From Actinomycetota bacterium (GTDB lineage: Bacteria; Actinomycetota; Acidimicrobiia; Acidimicrobiales; AC-9): a stretch of 46,910 bases of DNA. The stretch lies in assembly GCA_005888295.1 (NCBI GenBank), contig VAWP01000024.1, forward strand, positions 1 to 46,910, read 5' to 3'. This document shows positions 17,412 to 26,900 of the stretch, one piece after another. Numbering within the stretch: the stretch's first letter is position 1; each line of letters starts with the position of its first letter. Under the pieces are notes generated by a model. The model saw only the letters and a list, made by a program, of their open reading frames with translations. It did not search any database and was not told the DNA's origin. A program made the translations under genes and the position numbers.

Positions 17412-18121
17412 CTACTCGACGAGCAGCACGACGGCGACCGCCGCCCCGACGACCACGATCACTCCCCGCAGCAGCGGAGCCGAGAGGCGGCGGCCGACCG
17501 TGGCGCCCAGCTGTCCGCCGATGGTCGAACCGACGGCGAGGACTCCGGCTGCCCCCCAGGCCACGTGGGCGACGGCGATGAAGAGTAGGGCCGCCACCCC
17601 GTTGACCAGCATGGCCAGCACGTTCTTGGCCGCGTTCAGCCGCTGCAGGTCGTCGGATAGGAAGATGGCGAGGAGGGCGATGAGGATCACGCCCTGGGCG
17701 GCCCCGAAGTACCCGCCGTAGACACCGGTGGCGAAGAGCGGGCGGCCAGGCGCCGGCTCAGCTCGGGCTGGGCCAGGACGAGCCCGCAGGCCACCAGGAT
17801 GAGGACGGGAACGATCGTGCGGAACACGGCGCCCGGCAGCACGAGGAGGAGCACGCCTCCGGTAAGCCCGCCGGCGACGGCCGGCACGCCCAGGACCACG
17901 AGCCGCTGGCGCTGACCCGACAGCTCCCGCCGGTAGCCGACGCTCCCGCTCACCACCCCGGGCACCAGTCCCACCGTGTTGGTGACGTTGGCGGTCACCG
18001 CCGGGTACCCGACGGCCAGCAGGGTCGGAAAGGTGATGAGCGACCCGGAGCCGACGATCGTGTTGATCGTCCCGGCGGCCAACCCGGCAGCGAAGATCGC
18101 CACGGCGGTCGACGCGGACAT
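17412..18121 (-). pseudogene. TauE/SafE-family membrane permease, frame broken
   Basis: The N-terminal half (from 18121) reads GTINTIVGSGSLITFPTLLA and NVTNTVGLVPG, typical of TauE/SafE anion permeases. The frame then fails near 17737 after SRRLAAR. The conserved second half, PLFATGVYGGYFGAAQGVIL to the end at 17412, is in another frame. Relative to the family about 10-20 residues at the junction are missing. Intact members have about eight membrane helices and export sulfite or organosulfonates. As written the gene cannot make a full protein; a sequencing or assembly fault is equally possible. Confidence 0.82.
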
Positions 18122-18180
18122 GGGGTCGGTCTAGGCCACGGCGTTCGAGCTGTCGAACGACCGCGGTCGGGTGTGCCGTC

Positions 18181-18186
18181 TAGAGT
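18181..18186 (+). promoter_or_regulatory. Putative -10 box of the peroxiredoxin gene
   Basis: TAGAGT (TANNNT type) ends eight bases before the GTG chosen as start, implying a leaderless transcript and arguing against the upstream in-frame GTG at 18171. Confidence 0.45.
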
Positions 18187-18194
18187 GCCCTGCT

Positions 18195-18668
18195 GTGCGC
18201 CCCGGTGACGAGGTACCCGACTTCGAGCTCGTGGCCGACAACGGCCAGCCCGTCCGCCTCTACGAGGAGCTGGACAAGGGCCCGGTCACGCTGTTCTTCT
18301 ACCCCAAGGCCATGACGCGGGGATGCACCCAGGAGAGCTGCCACTTCCGCGACCTCGGTGCCGAGTTCGAGGCCCTCGGTGCTCGCCGCCTCGGCATCAG
18401 CGCCGATTCGGTGGAGCGACAGCAGCAGTTCAGGACCAAGCACGACTTCGACTACCCGCTGCTCTCGGATCGTGACCGGCGGGTGGCCCAGGTCTTCGGC
18501 GTGAAGCGACCGGGGCCGCTCTTCAATCGCCGCGCCACCTTCGTCATCGGTTCGGACCGGCGCCTGCTGGCCAGCATCGCCAGCGAGCTCAACATGGACA
18601 AGCACGCCGACGAGGCCCTGTCGGTCCTGCGCGCCGCCCAGGCCGGCCAGGGCACGTCCGGCGGCTGA
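18195..18668 (+). CDS. Peroxiredoxin, BCP/PrxQ type
   Basis: 157 aa. FFYPKAMTRGCTQESCHFRD gives the peroxidatic Cys44 and, five residues on, Cys49, the resolving position of the alpha2 PrxQ subgroup. LGISADSVERQQQF and DYPLLSDRDRRVAQVFGV complete the thioredoxin fold. It should reduce hydroperoxides in the cytoplasm with thioredoxin as donor. The usual PKxDTPGC context reads PKAMTRGC here, a small deviation next to the active site. Monocistronic; the neighbour on the right is convergent. Confidence 0.92.
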   Translation: MRPGDEVPDFELVADNGQPVRLYEELDKGPVTLFFYPKAMTRGCTQESCHFRDLGAEFEALGARRLGISADSVERQQQFRTKHDFDYPLLSDRDRRVAQVFGVKRPGPLFNRRATFVIGSDRRLLASIASELNMDKHADEALSVLRAAQAGQGTSGG

Positions 18669-18677
18669 CAGCGGCCC

Positions 18678-18980
18678 CTAGCGCATCTCGCGCTCGACGC
18701 GGCGCGTCACCTGACGCTCGACCACGAAGGCGAGGAAGGGGACGAACCCGGCGCCCACGACGGCCGCCATCTGGCGCAGCGTCCACCGGCCCCGCCGAGC
18801 CAGGTCGTAGGCGGCCGCCAGGTAGACGATGTAGAGGATGCCGTGGATGGGTCCGACCACGGCGACCACCCCGCGATAGCCGGCGGCGTACTTCAGCGGA
18901 ACACCGACGAGGACGAGGATCAGCAGACCCACCCCCACGATGTACGCCATCACCCGGTAGCGGAGGAGCGCGCCACTCAC
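18678..18980 (-). CDS. DUF3817-family integral membrane protein
   Basis: 100 aa from a GTG that overlaps the upstream stop by four bases. LLRYRVMAYIVGVGLLILVL, VVGPIHGILYIVYLAAAYDLA and a third helix near AAVVGAGFVPFLAFVV give three membrane segments in the DUF3817 pattern. Function unknown; the family is common in Actinobacteria. Translationally coupled to the membrane protein upstream. Confidence 0.85.
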   Translation of the reverse strand: MSGALLRYRVMAYIVGVGLLILVLVGVPLKYAAGYRGVVAVVGPIHGILYIVYLAAAYDLARRGRWTLRQMAAVVGAGFVPFLAFVVERQVTRRVEREMR

Positions 18981-19399
18981 GTGGGGTGCCGCCAGGTCTT
19001 GCGCCTGCCGCTGGCGTTCAACTGGGCCAGGTACCGGTTGTAGGCGGCCAGCGCCTCGTCCTCGTCGTCCCGGTACCTCGGAGCGGCAGGCCGCGGCCCG
19101 GCTGTGGCCGACCCGTTGGCACCGGCCCCGTTCGCGCTCGCCCCGTTCGTGCTGACGCCGGAGGCGGCCTCCCGGCGCCTGACGCTGGCGCCGTCGGGTC
19201 GCTCGTGCAGCAGGTCCCACCACATGTAGACGACGACGCCCGCCAGCAGCGGCCACTCGAAGGCGTACACGTAGCTCAGCGTGTTGCCCGACAGCGCCCG
19301 GCTGGCCTGCCACCACGTCAAGCCGGCCATGGTCGCCACCAGCACGAGCATCGTGACGTGCAGGAGAACGGCCCGAGGCGTGAGCCAGATGTGACGCAC
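18977..19399 (-). CDS. Conserved actinobacterial membrane protein of unknown function
   Basis: 140 aa. Two membrane helices (about 10-28 and 43-62) are followed by a low-complexity Asn/Gly/Ala/Ser stretch (NGASANGAGANGSA) and a C-terminal EALAAYNRYLAQLNASGRR box seen in small actinobacterial membrane proteins. No enzyme motif. It overlaps the DUF3817 gene (GTGA), so the two probably act together. No function is proposed. Confidence 0.75.
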   Translation of the reverse strand: MRHIWLTPRAVLLHVTMLVLVATMAGLTWWQASRALSGNTLSYVYAFEWPLLAGVVVYMWWDLLHERPDGASVRRREAASGVSTNGASANGAGANGSATAGPRPAAPRYRDDEDEALAAYNRYLAQLNASGRRKTWRHPT

Positions 19400-19460
19400 G
19401 CCGCCAGCCTACGTCCGGCCCCTGCGCCCCCTCATCTCGGGGCCGGGCCCGGCGTCGGGC

Positions 19461-20381
19461 TCAGTCGACGGCGGCGAGCGTCAGCTCCGGGTGCCGGGCC
19501 GCCACCATCCGGCGCATGCCTTCTCGCCAGGAGACCGTGGTCTCTCCGACCAGCTCGTGCAGACGGCTGTTGTCGGTCGTCACGCTCTCCAGGGCCAGCT
19601 CGGTGTGCTCGAAGCGAGGCTCGCGGCCAACCAGCCGGCCGAGGTACTCCGACCACTCCTCGATGCTCACGGCGTCGTTCCCCGCCCAGTTCACGATCGT
19701 CGCCGGCACGCTGGCCACCTCGAGCAGGCGGGGCACCATGGCGACGATGTCCGCCTCGTGGATCGGATTGAAGATGCTCGGCGCGTTGGTGTGAACGGCG
19801 ATGGGCTGGCCGGCCAGGATCATCTCGAGGTGGAACAGCGGCCAGCCTCCGTTGTCACCGTAGGGCACGTTGAGCCGGGCGATGGTCGTGGGGATGCCCC
19901 ACTGGCGTGCTGCCGACCGGACCACGGCCTCGGCCGCGATCTTGGTGATGCTGTAGGTGGGCATGAGCACCCGATGGTTGTCGCCGAGCGGGTCTGTCTC
20001 GGCGAACCGATGGTGGCCGTCCGCCTGGTAGACGGCGGTCGACGAGCAGTGCAGGAACGCCCTCGCCCGGCGGCAGTGGTGCATCAGCAGACCGACGGCC
20101 TCGGCGTTGGCGGCCATATCCCGATCCCAGCGGCCACTCTTGACGACGCTGAAGTTGAGCACGTAGGTGAAGTCGTCCGGCAGCTCGCTGAAGTCCTCGG
20201 TGGCCAGGTTGTGGGCCACGCACCTCACGCCGGCCGACTCCATCTCGGCCCGTGCACCGGCGTCCTTGAAGCGGGCCAGACCCCACACCTCGTTCTCCGT
20301 AGCCAGGGCGAGGGCGATGGGCCTGCCGACCTGGCCCGTCGGTCCGGTGAAGAGGATCTTCTCGCCGCGCAGCGATCCCAT
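19461..20381 (-). CDS. NAD(P)-dependent epimerase/dehydratase-like extended SDR
   Basis: 306 aa from the ATG at 20381, eight bases after a TAACCT -10 box. KILFTGPTGQVGRPIA is the N-terminal dinucleotide motif, FLHCSSTAVYQ carries the catalytic Ser/Thr region and PTYSITK the YxxxK pair. Extended SDRs modify nucleotide sugars or similar substrates; RLNVPYGDNGGWPLFHLEMI is the substrate-binding part. A longer upstream start is possible but lies before the promoter-like box. Substrate unknown; no sugar genes nearby. Confidence 0.88.
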   Translation of the reverse strand: MGSLRGEKILFTGPTGQVGRPIALALATENEVWGLARFKDAGARAEMESAGVRCVAHNLATEDFSELPDDFTYVLNFSVVKSGRWDRDMAANAEAVGLLMHHCRRARAFLHCSSTAVYQADGHHRFAETDPLGDNHRVLMPTYSITKIAAEAVVRSAARQWGIPTTIARLNVPYGDNGGWPLFHLEMILAGQPIAVHTNAPSIFNPIHEADIVAMVPRLLEVASVPATIVNWAGNDAVSIEEWSEYLGRLVGREPRFEHTELALESVTTDNSRLHELVGETTVSWREGMRRMVAARHPELTLAAVD

Positions 20382-20389
20382 GGAGCGGG

Positions 20390-20395
20390 AGGTTA
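20390..20395 (-). promoter_or_regulatory. Putative -10 box of the epimerase gene
   Basis: On the minus strand TAACCT (TANNNT type), ending eight bases before the ATG; supports a leaderless start at 20381. The region from here to 20660 holds both divergent promoters and no gene. Confidence 0.45.
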
Positions 20396-20660
20396 GAGCA
20401 ACCCTCTCCCTCGGCGCCTCGGGTCTCCAGCCCTCCACGTCGACCGAAGGGTCCCCGGGTTACATGCCACCCGCACCGGGGGCGGCAAAAGGGGGCGAAT
20501 CTGCGACCCCCTTCCGCCAGCTGCGACTACGACCCCCCCGATCCCGCCAAATTCACGATCGGGCGAGCTCCCCTCTCGTGGGCGAGCCTAGGTCCAGCGA
20601 GCGCATCGGACAATAGGCAAATCGAGTTTGGGTACCCCTGCAGCCCAGCCGCGTAACCCC

Positions 20661-20666
20661 TACCCT
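20661..20666 (+). promoter_or_regulatory. Putative -10 box of the Ser/Thr kinase gene
   Basis: TACCCT (TANNNT type), eight bases before the GTG start; no ribosome site is present, as expected for leaderless translation. Confidence 0.45.
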
Positions 20667-20674
20667 TCTATCGC

Positions 20675-22786
20675 GTGGCGCTCGGCCGGGATCACATCGC
20701 CCAGGCCCTGCCCAACTACGTCATCGGCGAGGAGGTTGGGCGGGGAGCGTGGGGCGTCGTCATCAAGGGCGAGCACCGGCGGCTCGGCCGCGAGGTCGCC
20801 ATCAAGGAGCTACCTCAGGCATTCGCCGCCGATCCAGGAGTGCAGCACCGCTTCGCCAGCGAGGCCCGTCTGCTGGCGTCGCTCGACCATCCCCACATCG
20901 TCCCCATCTTCGACTACGTCGAGGAGGACCAGCTCTGTCTGCTGGTGATGGAGCTGCTCCCCGGCGGGACGGTGTGGGACCGCGTCACGACCGAGGGTGT
21001 GACCGCCGAGACGGCGTGCGGCATCGTCCTCGCCACCTGCAGCGCCCTGCACTACGCCCACGGCCAGGGCATCCTGCACCGGGACATCAAGCCCGAGAAC
21101 CTGCTCTTCAGCGCGTCCGGAGCGCTGAAGGTGACCGACTTCGGCATCGCCAAGATGCTCGGAGGCGTGGAGACGTTCGCCACGAGGACGGGCGAGGTGC
21201 TGGGCACTCCCGCCTACATCGCTCCGGAGCAGGCTCTGGCCCGGGAGTTGACCCCGGCGACGGACGTCTACGCCGTCGGCACCCTGCTGTACGAGCTGCT
21301 CTCCGGTCACCTGCCCTTTGCCGACGACGGCAACGCCATCGCGCTGCTGTACCGCCACGTACACGAGCCGCCGACCCCGCTGCTGGACGTCGCGCCCTCG
21401 GTGCCGACGTCCATCGCCGAGGTCACCATGCGGGCGCTGGCGACCGATCCTGCAGAGCGCTACCGCACGGCGGAGGAGTTCGGAGCTGCGGTCGCCGAGG
21501 CGGCATCCGGCGGATGGGGCTCGGACTGGGTCCGGCGGGCGGGTCTGAGCGTCATGGCCTCGGGCGAGATCGCCGCTCGCCTGTCAGGTGGGGCGAGGCT
21601 GTGGGAGGCGGCGGACCCGGATGGCGATCCGGCCCGGACGACGTCGGCCGCACCGTCGACGGCAGGAGCCCCGTCCCCGTCGGCTCCGACCGGGCCTCCG
21701 CGGGTGGGAACGGCACGCTCGAGCGTCCAGCGCCCAGCCGCTGTGGACGCGGCGACGCCGGACGACCTCGTCGCCGTGCGGGAGGTGCTTCCCGAGCGGC
21801 TCTCGGACCTGCGCCAGACGACACCCGACGCCCGGCCCACCACACCCGAGGGAGAGCCGGCCGAGGCGGGCATCCAGGTCGCGCCAGCCGACACCCAGCC
21901 GGTCGACACCCAGCCGGCAGACACCCAGCCGGCCGCCGATGACGGGAAGACGACGGCGCCCGGGACACGGCCGGTCGACACGCCTCCCCCGCCGGGGGCG
22001 GGACCGACCACGGTCGGGCAGCCACCCGGGCGATCTCGGCGGCGGGTCGTCCTGCTCGGCGCGGCGGCTGTCGTCGTGGTCGTCGTGATCGCCGTCGTCG
22101 TCGTGACCCAGCTGGGCTCGGGGGGTGGGGGGTCGCGAGGTGCGCAGTCGGGCAGCACCGCCTCCACGGTCACCTCGCCCCCGGGCCAACTGGTCTTCTC
22201 CGACGACTTCAGCAATCCCCAGTCGGGCTGGGTGCCCGACAACAATCAGGACGACAACGGCAGCGCCAGCTACGTCAACGGCGGCTACCAGGTCACCGCG
22301 CTCAAGCCCGACAACGCCTTCAACACCTTCTCGGTGTCATCGCCGTTCACGACGACGCTCACGTCGATGGCCTCACAGGCCGACGCCGCCATGCTCAACG
22401 GCACCCCGGCCGACGGGGCGGGTGTCCGCTGCGACCAGGGCAGCCGCAACGGACTGCGCTACACCTTCCAGGTCAACGGCGACCAGACGTGGGTGATCTT
22501 CAAGCTCGGCGTCTCGGGCCAACCGGTCGTGGCCCAGGGCAGGAGCTCGGCCATCCACGCCGCCTCGGCCCCCAACACCATCACCGGCCAGTGCACGGAG
22601 GTCTCCAACGGCGCCACCCACCTCGTCATGACGGTGAACGGGGTCGTCGTGGGCAGCGCCACCGACACCCACGGTGGCGGTCCGATCTCGTGGCACTCCG
22701 CCCTGACGGTCTATCGCAGCCAGACCAGCCCCCAGGTCGTGGGCCGTTTCACGAACTTCCGCACGTACAACGCCGGAGGCTCGTAA
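20675..22786 (+). CDS. Membrane receptor-type Ser/Thr protein kinase with extracellular lectin-like domain
   Basis: 703 aa from GTG. Kinase domain about 15-275: glycine loop GRGAWGVV, Lys44 in VAIKEL, HRDIKPEN with catalytic Asp137, DFG at 155-157, GTPAYIAPEQ. Then a Pro/Thr-rich linker with the short repeat DTQPVDTQPADTQP, one membrane helix at about 456-480 (a valine run), and a roughly 220-residue extracellular part whose opening LVFSDDFSNPQSGW and beta-rich character resemble concanavalin/LamG-like or DUF1080 domains; no PASTA repeats. It probably senses an outside ligand and phosphorylates cytoplasmic proteins. The FHA domain encoded 3 kb downstream is a natural phospho-Thr partner (inference). 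Confidence 0.92.
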   Translation: MALGRDHIAQALPNYVIGEEVGRGAWGVVIKGEHRRLGREVAIKELPQAFAADPGVQHRFASEARLLASLDHPHIVPIFDYVEEDQLCLLVMELLPGGTVWDRVTTEGVTAETACGIVLATCSALHYAHGQGILHRDIKPENLLFSASGALKVTDFGIAKMLGGVETFATRTGEVLGTPAYIAPEQALARELTPATDVYAVGTLLYELLSGHLPFADDGNAIALLYRHVHEPPTPLLDVAPSVPTSIAEVTMRALATDPAERYRTAEEFGAAVAEAASGGWGSDWVRRAGLSVMASGEIAARLSGGARLWEAADPDGDPARTTSAAPSTAGAPSPSAPTGPPRVGTARSSVQRPAAVDAATPDDLVAVREVLPERLSDLRQTTPDARPTTPEGEPAEAGIQVAPADTQPVDTQPADTQPAADDGKTTAPGTRPVDTPPPPGAGPTTVGQPPGRSRRRVVLLGAAAVVVVVVIAVVVVTQLGSGGGGSRGAQSGSTASTVTSPPGQLVFSDDFSNPQSGWVPDNNQDDNGSASYVNGGYQVTALKPDNAFNTFSVSSPFTTTLTSMASQADAAMLNGTPADGAGVRCDQGSRNGLRYTFQVNGDQTWVIFKLGVSGQPVVAQGRSSAIHAASAPNTITGQCTEVSNGATHLVMTVNGVVVGSATDTHGGGPISWHSALTVYRSQTSPQVVGRFTNFRTYNAGGS

Positions 22787-22791
22787 CCGGC

Positions 22792-23076
22792 GTGGCGCTC
22801 CTGCGTCAGGTAATCGTGGAGGACGCCGTCACCCAGTCGGACGCATCCGCCCGGCTGGTCGAGAAGATCCGATGGTTCGCGCGAGACCATCTCGACGAAG
22901 AGGAGCGGGTGCTCTTCGGCGCTCTGCTGGCACCGGGCATCGCAGCTGCCTACCGGGAGGCCAGCACCGACGTCGAGGGCTTCGTGCTGACGGACTGGGC
23001 ACCCGGCAGCATCCCCGAGAACCTGGCCAGGAGTCTGCGGGAGAAGGGTATCCGGCTCAGTGGGATCGATCCCTGA
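22792..23076 (+). CDS. Small acidic protein of unknown function, downstream of the kinase
   Basis: 94 aa from a GTG five bases after the kinase stop, with GGAGG in the end of the kinase gene. The middle (IRWFARDHLDEEERVLFGAL and LAPGIAAAYREAS) looks like an amphipathic helix pair; the tail GSIPENLARSLREKGIRLSG is polar. No cysteine, no signal peptide, no recognised domain. The helical DEEERVLFGALLA style is reminiscent of RiPP leader regions, but that is only a resemblance. Its last 20 bases overlap the convergent sigma-factor gene. Confidence 0.7.
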   Translation: MALLRQVIVEDAVTQSDASARLVEKIRWFARDHLDEEERVLFGALLAPGIAAAYREASTDVEGFVLTDWAPGSIPENLARSLREKGIRLSGIDP

Positions 23077-23842
23077 TCGGGATGGCGGGCGTCCGCGCGA
23101 CGGAGAAGGTCCGATCCGCCTCGTAGAGACGGACCTCGGTCGCCACCGCCCGGTCACAGATCGGACACTGGCGGAGGTGGCGGGCGGCCTGCACGACCTG
23201 GCCCCGGTCGTAGAGCTCGCTGAACCCGATGCACGACCCGCCCCGGTGCCGGACCATCAGACGCAGGGCGAGCGCGTCCCGCAGGCGCCGCCGGGCGCGA
23301 TGGACGACGACCTTGGCCGCGCCGGGGCTGATGCCCAACGCCGCTCCAACCTCGGCCGGCGACAGGCCGAGGTTGGTCACGAGGTACACCGCGGTGGCGT
23401 CGCGAGGCGAGAGATCGCCGACGCACACGTCGACGAGGTCGGCCAGCTCGGCGAGCTCGGCCACCTCTTCCGGGCCCCGGTCCTCGCTCCGCAGCGCGCT
23501 CGCGCTCTCGTCACCGAGGGGGGTCAGCCGGGAGCGGCTGCGCCGGTCGTCGATGGCGGCGTGACGGGCGATGGAAAGAATCCACGGGCGGAACCGGTCC
23601 GGCTCCCGCAGCTTGTCCAGGTTCGCCAGCGCCCGGGCGAAGGTCTCCTGCACCACGTCGGTCGCCGCCTCCACGACGGGTACGCGCTCGCGAGCGACCC
23701 GGTACACGGCGGGGGCGTGGGCACGGTACAGGGCCGCGAAGGCGCCGGGGTCTCCGGTCCGCACCCGTTCGACCAGCTCCGCGTCACCCGCGTCCGCCAC
23801 GCCGTCTCCGCCTGCCCCGCCCACGATTCGATGGTAAGCCAC
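23057..23842 (-). CDS. ECF-like RNA polymerase sigma factor with C-terminal zinc-finger tail
   Basis: 261 aa. Region 2: DAELVERVRTGDPGAFAALY to VVQETFARALANLDKLREPDRFRPWILSIARHAAID. Region 4: LSPRDATAVYLVTNLGLSPA and GISPGAAKVVVHRARRRLRDAL. The final 60 residues hold Cys at CIGFSEL and HLRQCPICDRA, an H-x3-C-x2-C arrangement as in anti-sigma zinc domains, so a built-in redox or metal switch is possible. The GTG at 23824, six bases after TACCAT, is an alternative start. It diverges from the FHA-ABC operon, which it may control; that is inference. Confidence 0.88.
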   Translation of the reverse strand: MAYHRIVGGAGGDGVADAGDAELVERVRTGDPGAFAALYRAHAPAVYRVARERVPVVEAATDVVQETFARALANLDKLREPDRFRPWILSIARHAAIDDRRSRSRLTPLGDESASALRSEDRGPEEVAELAELADLVDVCVGDLSPRDATAVYLVTNLGLSPAEVGAALGISPGAAKVVVHRARRRLRDALALRLMVRHRGGSCIGFSELYDRGQVVQAARHLRQCPICDRAVATEVRLYEADRTFSVARTPAIPIRDRSH

Positions 23843-23979
23843 GGCGTAACCGAGCGAAAGCCCCAGGTGCTCGGACAGGGATCCGGTGAGGCGGCGTCAC
23901 CGGGAGGAGGGCCTCATGGCTGATCACGTGGTCGAGCTCAGGGAACCAGGCCGGCCGACCAGGGAGATCCGATGCCGGG

Positions 23980-26900
23980 GTGTCGCGCCGGCACGTGCGG
24001 CTGGCTCCAGTCGGTGACGGCCTGGCGGTGAGCGACCTGAGAAGCACCAACGGAACCAAGGTGGACGGTCGGCGCATATCGGAGACGACGACCGTGCATC
24101 CGGGCCAGGTCGTCACGATCGGCGCCGTCGAGATCGAGCTGAAGGGACGCCACGTGGCGGCCCCGGAGCCGACAACCACAGAGCCGCGGCCCACGCGCCC
24201 GCCACCCCCGGAGCCGGCGACCGTCGACGCAGCAGCACCGGGGCCGACGCCTTCGCCCGTCGCCCGCCCGGCACTCGACGAGCTCGCCAGCCTGGTGAGC
24301 GACAGCGCCGTCGTTCGTTTCCGGCCGGGGAGCGCCGGAGAGCAGGCGGCGCCAGCCATGGCGTCCGCGCTCCGTCGCGCCCGCCGGCGCCTCGCCGGTT
24401 TCGGCGCCGAGCCCTGGGGGGTGCTCCCCCAGGTCTGCCTGGTCGACCCGTTCCCCGATCCGGCCAAACCGGGCGAGGTGGTGACCGAGGGAACCGTGGT
24501 GGACGCCGGCCGGGGCGAGATCTGGATGGTCGTCACGCCCGAGGCGCCGCCGGAGCCGCCCGAGCGGCCTCTCGCCCTGTTCTTCGGGGCGGCACTGCCC
24601 GCGGCCGACGACATCGGCCCGTACCTGGAGGGGTACGGGCTCCACGTGGCAGGGACGCCGGATCCCGATCCGGTCCTCCGCCAGGTGGAGCTGCCCGCGT
24701 TGAGCGCCGCCGACGGCGAGCTGGCGACCGGGATGGCCCTGTCGTTCGTCCGCTACCTCATCGAGCGCGAGGGAACGGACGTCTTCGTGCGGTTCCTCTC
24801 GACGGCTCAGGCGGGCCGGCTCGATGCGGCCGCCCAGGACGCCTACGGGCTGGGGCTGGCGGCTCTGGAGGAGGCGTGGAGGCGCAAGCTCGCCGCCGGC
24901 CCGCCGGACGTGAAGACCGGCGCCTTCCTGCGCCTGGCCGTGCGCTACCTCAGGCCGCACGTCCGCAAGGAAGGCGAAATGTTCGTCTACGCGCTCCTGG
25001 GGCTGGCCTTCACCGTGGTGTTCCCGTTCGCCTTCCGCCGGCTGCTCGACGGCGCCATACCGAGCGGCAAGTTCTCGGAGGTCCTCCTCGTCCTGGGCGC
25101 CCTGGGCGCCGCCTTCGTCGTGTCCCTCCTGGCCAACCTCCGCCGGGCGTTCCTGTCGGCCAAGGTCAGCAGCTCGGTCGTGCGCCAGATCCGCACGGAG
25201 ATGTTCCAGCGCCTGCAGAGCCTCTCGTTGGGCTGGTTCTCCCGCCACCAGCAAGGAGATGTGATCTCCCGGCTGTTCAACGACGTGGCCCTGCTCGAGC
25301 AGGGGCTCTCCCAGACCCTGCGCGAGGGGGCCTTCCAGGCCCTGTCGCTGCTGGTGTCGGCGATCGTGCTGCTCATCCTCAACCCCTTGCTGGCGGTCAT
25401 CGTGCTGCTGGGCGCGCCGCTGATCGCCGGCGTGTACCGGGCAATGGCGAAAGGGGCCCAACGGCGCAGCATCGCCGTCCAGGAGCAGCTCGGTGGCGTG
25501 CTCACCATCGCGTCGGAGAACTACGGCGCCCAGGGGGTGGTCAAGGCGTTCGCCCTGGAGGCGAAGGAGATGGCGCGCTTCGGGCGATCGTCGAACCGCC
25601 TGTTCGACTCCGAGGTCCGCCTCCAGCTGTTCGGAGGTCTGTTCAGCCTGTCGGTCAACATGATCGTGACGTTCCTGCGCCTCGTCGTCCTCGGCTTCGG
25701 CGCCTGGCTGATCCTCCATCATCACCTCACCATCGGAGGCCTGGTCGCCTTCGTGAGCCTCATGGGCGAGGTGCTGAGCCCCGTCACCGAGCTCACCAAC
25801 ATCGGCCAGCAGCTCCAGAGCGCGACCGGCGCGCTGGTCAGGATCAACGAGGTGCTCGACGAGACACCCGAGATCGTGGACAACCCCGACGCGACGCAGC
25901 TGGCCCCGATGAGCAGGGAGGTGCGCCTGAACGGCGTCGGGTTCTCGTACTCACCCGAGCGCCGCACCCTCGAGGGCATCGATGCCGCCATCCCGGCCGG
26001 GAGCCGCGTGGCCTTCGTCGGCCCAACCGGCGCGGGCAAGTCCTCGGTGTTGGCCCTGCTCACCCGCTTCTACGACCCGACGGAAGGATCGGTCACCATC
26101 GACGACCGGGACATCCGTCACGTCACCCTGGAGTCGCTGCGGGGGCAGATCGGCGTCGTGTTCCAGGACACCTTTCTCTTCGACAACACCGTCAGGGAGA
26201 ACATCGCCATGGGCAGGCCCAGCGCGAGCGACGCCGAGGTCGAGGCGGCCGCCCGGGCGGCCGAGCTGCACGACTTCGTGACCACCCTGCCCAGGGGGTA
26301 CGCCACGCTCGTCGGCGAGCGCGGCGGCCGGCTGTCGGGCGGGCAACGCCAGCGCCTCGCCATCGCCCGTGCGCTGCTGCGCGATCCCGCCATCCTCCTG
26401 CTCGACGAGGCCACCTCGGCGCTCGATCCCCGCACCGAGCGGCTGATCGCCGACACCCTCGAGCGGGTCGGGCAGGGCCGCACGACGATCGCCGTCACTC
26501 ACCGCCTGACGTCGATCGTGGACTACGACCGGATCTTCGTGATCGTCGACGGTCAGCTCGTCGAGCAGGGCAACCACGACGAGCTGGTGGCCGCCGGCCG
26601 GGTCTACGCCACGCTGTGGGCCGAGCAGACCGGCGGCGTGGTGACCGCCGAGACGCCCTTCGACGCCGTCGCCGCCCTGGCCCGGATCCCGATCTTCGCC
26701 GAGTTGGGTCCCGCCGAGCTGGGCACCGTCGCCGGCCGGCTCGGCGCCGTCGACCTCGCTGCCGGCGAGACGATGGCCGAGGGCGGCGGGCGGCTCGCCA
26801 TCGTGCGGCGCGGCCACGCCCGGCTGCTCGTCCCCGACTTCGCCGGCCGGCCGACGCCAGCGGCCGAGCTGGGCCCGGGAGACGCCTTCGGGGTGGCGGC

